From the NCBI RefSeq assembly GCF_003665435.1, contig NZ_CP023407.1:2914001-2978000 (forward strand): DNA of 64,000 nt. Reading direction: 5' to 3'. Position 1 is the first letter of the stretch. The number at the start of each line of letters is the position of its first letter. The stretch comes from Streptomyces fungicidicus (GTDB lineage Bacteria > Actinomycetota > Actinomycetes > Streptomycetales > Streptomycetaceae). The position numbers were made by a program, and so were the translations under genes. Of the stretch, positions 61,139-64,000 are shown piece by piece. Below the pieces are notes generated by a model, which was not told the origin of the DNA, searched no databases, and saw only the letters and a list, made by a program, of their open reading frames with translations.

Positions 61139-62028
61139 GACAGCGCCCTCCCCAGTGCTCGTCGGGCCAGCGCGGCGACGGTGCGCCGCAGGTGCAGTAC
61201 CGCGGGCGGAAGCGGTGGGACGGTGCCGTCCTCGCCGGGTGCGGCGTCGGGGATGCAGGCCGCGGCGACGTACTCCCCGAACGCGTTCAGTGCCTCGGGC
61301 ACGATCGCGCGGTTGTTGTCCCAGTCGATGAGCTGCGCGACCCACTGCTCGGCGTCCAGCGGCCGCAGCGGCATCGGCGCGATGGCGCCCACCGCGCAGC
61401 GCACCCCGCGGCGGGCGGGGTCGAGCACGAGGGCGACGGAGGCGACGGCGCGGCCGGGTCCGGTGCGGCCGGTCGCCTTCAGGAAGACCTGGGGGGCGTG
61501 CAGCAGCGGCACGCTCACGAAGCCGATGAGTTCACCGGGGCGCAGCAGGTCCATGCCGGCCAGCAGGTGCGACACCGGGACCTCACGGCGGGCGCCGCCC
61601 GGTCCGGCGACGATCAGCGTCGCCTCCAGCGCGGCCAGCACCGGCAGCGCGTCCCCGGTGGGGGCGGCGGAGGCGATGTTGCCGCCCAGGGTGCCCGCGT
61701 TGCGGATGTGCGGCGGTCCGGCGGCCCGCGCGGAGGCGGCGAGCGCCGGGATGAGGGCGGCGAAGTCGGGGCGGCCCATGCGCGCGTGGGTGAGACCGGC
61801 GCCGAGCAGCGCCTGTCCGTCCAGGTACTGCCAGCCGCGGATCTCGCTGATCCTGCCGAGGCCGACCAGCGCGGCGGGCCTGAGCTGCCCGGAGTTGACG
61901 GCGGCCATCAGGTCGGTGCCGCCCGCGACGGGCACGGCGGCGGGCATGGCCGTGAGCGCCGCCACGGCCTCGTCGAGTGTCGTGGGCAGCGTCACGGCCT
62001 GCGCCGCCTGCGGTGCGTGCGTGCTCAA
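61135..62028 (-). CDS. FAD subunit of molybdenum hydroxylase (CoxM type)
   Basis: A 297-residue flavoprotein of the molybdopterin dehydrogenase family. TTLDEAVAALTAMPAAVPVAGGTDLMAAVNSGQLRPAALVGLGRISEIRGW is the FAD-binding domain start, with AGPPHIRNAGTLGGNIASAAPTGDALPVLAALEATL as the second signature. TTG 62028 behind AAGGGG is the chosen start; no ATG or GTG fits the frame. It is the first gene of the operon and overlaps the [2Fe-2S] gene by 4 bp. Confidence 0.88.
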   Translation of the reverse strand: MSTHAPQAAQAVTLPTTLDEAVAALTAMPAAVPVAGGTDLMAAVNSGQLRPAALVGLGRISEIRGWQYLDGQALLGAGLTHARMGRPDFAALIPALAASARAAGPPHIRNAGTLGGNIASAAPTGDALPVLAALEATLIVAGPGGARREVPVSHLLAGMDLLRPGELIGFVSVPLLHAPQVFLKATGRTGPGRAVASVALVLDPARRGVRCAVGAIAPMPLRPLDAEQWVAQLIDWDNNRAIVPEALNAFGEYVAAACIPDAAPGEDGTVPPLPPAVLHLRRTVAALARRALGRALS

Positions 62029-62198
62029 AACCGGCTGCCCCTTCCCGCTGCCCCACCTGGTCCCGCCCGTGCGCCGTACGGTACGTGCTGACAGGGCGGA
62101 CGTGGCAACTCTGGCACATCTTGGCAGGCGCCGAAGACGGGGGTCCGCTAGGAGGCGTTCGCCCACCTCACCCCGGAGATGGCCGGTTTCCTCCCGGT

Positions 62199-62235
62199 GT
62201 CACCGATGAGTCGAGGATTGGCACTCTTCGGTGAC
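62199..62235 (-). terminator. Hairpin after the GH20 gene
   Basis: GTCACCGA (62199-62206) pairs with TCGGTGAC (62228-62235), continued after one mismatch by GAGT/ACTC around an 11-nt loop. It is 56 bp beyond the GH20 stop and upstream of the molybdenum hydroxylase operon. Confidence 0.6.
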
Positions 62236-62290
62236 CCTTGTTCCCGTTTCGCATGACCCGTTCGAGACACGGGCGAGGGGGCGGTGCGGG

Positions 62291-63940
62291 CTAGGCGCTG
62301 GGCGGCGGGCCGTCCAAGGGCCGCCCCAGGACGCCCGGACGGCGCTGCCAGGGCAGCGGCCCGGTGGGCGGCCGGTAGGCGACTCCGAGGGCGTCGAGGC
62401 GCCGGTAGTGGGCGGCCATCCGCCGTTCGAAACCGGCGTAGTCCCGGTCGGCGGGGGCGGGCAGATCGCTCCAGGCGACCTCGGCGAGCGCCGCCAGCCG
62501 GGGGAAGACCTGGTAGTCCACGCGCCCCTGGTCCTCCATCACCTCGGTCCACACGTTGGCCTGGGTGCCCAGCACCCGTGCGGACTCCTCGGGCGTCAGC
62601 TCCTGCGGCACGGGCTCGAACCGGTAGACGTCCTCCAGGGTGCGCACGTAGGCGATGGGCACCGGCTCGTCGGGGCCGGCGTCCTGACGGTAGTCCAGGT
62701 AGACCCACTGCTGGGGGCACATGACCACGTCGTGGCCCGCGCGGGCGGCGGCGACGCCGCCGGAGTAGCCGCGCCAGGAGGACACCGCGGCGCCGGGCGC
62801 CAGGCCGCCCTCCAGGATCTCGTCCCAGCCGATCAGCCGGCGCCCCCGCTCGGCGAGCCAGGAGTCGAAGTGCCGGATGAACCAGGACTGCAGCGCGTCC
62901 TCGTCGGCCAGTCCGAGCTCGCCGATCTGTTTCCGCGCGGCGTCCGACTCGCGCCACTGGTCCTTCGGGCATTCGTCGCCGCCGATGTGCACGAACGGCG
63001 AGAACGGCCCGGCGTCCGCGGGGAACAGTTCCAGGACTTCCTCGAGCACTCCTTCGTAGAAGCGCAGGGTGTCGTCGGTGGGGGCGAGTACGTTCGGATT
63101 GACGCCCCAGGTGTCCCAGACGTTCAGGGAGGCGGTGTCGACGACGTCGGAGTTGCCGAGTTCCGGATACGCGGCGATGGCTGCCTGCGAGTGCCCGGGC
63201 ACGTCGATTTCGGGGACGACGCTGATATGCCGCTCGGCGGCGTAGGCGACGATCTCGCGGATGTCGTCCTGGGTGTAGTGACCGCCGTGCGGCCTGTCGT
63301 CCCACAGCGGTGAGGCGCGGTGGCCGATTTTCGTCCTGGCCCGCCAGGAGCCGGTCCCGGTGAGCTTCGGGTACTTCCGGATCTCGATGCGCCAGCCCTG
63401 GTCGTCCGTCAGATGGAAGTGGAGGACGTTGAGTTTGTGCGCGGCCATCAGATCGAGATAGCGCAGCACGCCTTCCTTGGGCATGAAGTGCCGGGCGACG
63501 TCGAGCATCAGTCCGCGCCAGCGGAAGCGGGGCGCGTCCTCGATCTCGGCTTCCGGCAGCTCCCAGCGGGTGCGTCCGAGGTGCGCCCGCCGGAAGGCGT
63601 CGGGGCCGAGCAGCTGCCGGAGCGTCTGCGCCCCGGCGAAGGCGCCGGCCGGGTCGCCGCCGGTGATCAGCGCCCGGTCGTCACGGACGGCGATGCGGTA
63701 GGCCCCGGGCGGGAGGCCGTCGTCGTGCCGCAGCTCCACGGCGTTGCGCGCGGCCCGGCCGGGCGCGCCCTCCCGCAGGGGCAGTCCGGTGGCCGCCTGG
63801 AGTGTCGTGCGCAGCCAGCGTTCGGCGCTGCCCACACCCGGCCCCGCCGTCAGCGTCGTGTCCTCGTCGAGCACGAAGACCCGCTCACCCCACGTGCTCA
63901 CGCTGAGCGGCGCGGGAATCAGTTCTGTCAGTGAAGTCAC
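62291..63940 (-). CDS. Beta-N-acetylhexosaminidase (GH20)
   Basis: A 549-residue glycosidase from a GTG start. An N-terminal GH20b domain precedes the barrel: WRGLMLDVARHFMPKEGVLRYLDLMAAHKLNVLHFHLTDDQGWRIEI, VVPEIDVPGHSQAAIAAYPEL, and the catalytic pair D322-E323 in HIGGDECPKDQW. No signal peptide is seen, so it acts inside the cell, probably splitting chitobiose or N-acetylglucosaminides imported by the adjacent ABC transporter. The permease gene ends one base upstream, so they form one operon. This pairs functionally with the GlcNAc PTS at 22-25 kb. Confidence 0.93.
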   Translation of the reverse strand: MTSLTELIPAPLSVSTWGERVFVLDEDTTLTAGPGVGSAERWLRTTLQAATGLPLREGAPGRAARNAVELRHDDGLPPGAYRIAVRDDRALITGGDPAGAFAGAQTLRQLLGPDAFRRAHLGRTRWELPEAEIEDAPRFRWRGLMLDVARHFMPKEGVLRYLDLMAAHKLNVLHFHLTDDQGWRIEIRKYPKLTGTGSWRARTKIGHRASPLWDDRPHGGHYTQDDIREIVAYAAERHISVVPEIDVPGHSQAAIAAYPELGNSDVVDTASLNVWDTWGVNPNVLAPTDDTLRFYEGVLEEVLELFPADAGPFSPFVHIGGDECPKDQWRESDAARKQIGELGLADEDALQSWFIRHFDSWLAERGRRLIGWDEILEGGLAPGAAVSSWRGYSGGVAAARAGHDVVMCPQQWVYLDYRQDAGPDEPVPIAYVRTLEDVYRFEPVPQELTPEESARVLGTQANVWTEVMEDQGRVDYQVFPRLAALAEVAWSDLPAPADRDYAGFERRMAAHYRRLDALGVAYRPPTGPLPWQRRPGVLGRPLDGPPPSA

Positions 63941-63941
63941 G

Positions 63942-64000
63942 TCAGTCCTTGACCGCGCCGCCCAGTCCGGAGACCAGGCGCCGCTGCACGAGTACGAAGA
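63942..64000 (-). CDS. Sugar ABC transporter permease, C-terminal end only
   Basis: The last codons read FVLVQRRLVSGLGGAVKD then TGA at 63942-63944, the usual end of MalG-type carbohydrate permeases, which close with a (V)QRRLV-GL-GAVK motif. The rest is outside the window. With the GH20 gene one base downstream it suggests an amino-sugar (chitobiose-like) importer operon. Confidence 0.75.
   Translation of the reverse strand, partial: FVLVQRRLVSGLGGAVKD

Noticed and set aside
59699..62209. 836-codon + strand frame over the molybdenum hydroxylase subunits
   Set aside because: Antisense to intact [2Fe-2S] and FAD domains and without any recognisable motif.

Overview
This window is typical high-GC actinomycete chromosome. 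GC-rich third codon positions, many GTG and TTG starts behind GGAGG sites, GTGA/ATGA gene overlaps, three Streptomyces-style dispersed intergenic repeats and an unbroken run of Streptomyces housekeeping genes point to a Streptomyces chromosome core. From memory, the order PBP, groES-like, bcp, rdgB, rph, nagF/nagE1/nagE2, cysM/cysO/mec, clpS, hppD and GH20 hexosaminidase matches the SCO289x-SCO294x interval of S. coelicolor; I could not check this by search.

Layout. 1-14 kb: small regulator/enzyme pairs (F420/PPOX enzyme, TetR with divergent methyltransferase, acetyltransferase-TetR pair, two VOC proteins), an MFS porter, a DUF445 protein, a secreted GDSL esterase, a DUF1707/LiaF-like protein and a three-gene ABC-2 exporter. 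14-18.4 kb: a class A penicillin-binding protein, an SMR exporter behind a guanidine-III riboswitch, a GroES-like protein, a DUF3618 protein and Bcp peroxiredoxin. 18.5-20 kb: two overlapping HNH nuclease paralogues beside tRNA-Leu(UAG), the one segment that looks acquired. 20-26 kb: rdgB, a lipoprotein, rph, and the N-acetylglucosamine PTS genes with clear DasR-type operators. 26-29 kb: the CysO-dependent cysteine pathway with a cysteine-ending leader peptide, then an amino-acid permease. 30-34 kb: clpS-DUF2017 and the NAD-salvage pair pncB-pncA.

34-48 kb: a secreted M6 metalloprotease, two RDD proteins, a glycolate/lactate-type FAD oxidase, a TPR protein, hppD with a divergent Lrp/AsnC regulator, and a complete four-gene betaine/choline-type (OpuC-like) ABC importer, followed by a Lon-like membrane protease. 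48-64 kb: an IclR regulator, an SF2 helicase, a Doc toxin with RHH antitoxin, an MFS exporter, an abnormal type II tRNA gene, a sortase E-type surface protein, a two-domain SUKH-4-like protein, a three-subunit molybdenum hydroxylase whose [2Fe-2S] subunit has a roughly 480-residue repetitive N-terminal extension, and a GH20 hexosaminidase followed by the tail of a sugar ABC permease.

The amino-sugar genes (PTS near 22-25 kb, GH20 plus ABC transporter at the right edge) fit one DasR-type physiology of chitin breakdown and GlcNAc uptake. The points most worth a second look are the guanidine-III riboswitch, the tRNA gene with a 17-nt anticodon loop, the in-frame amber codon near the conserved start of hppD, the Met-Ala tail after the Gly-Gly of CysO, the probably leaderless cysteine leader peptide, and the extended [2Fe-2S] subunit.
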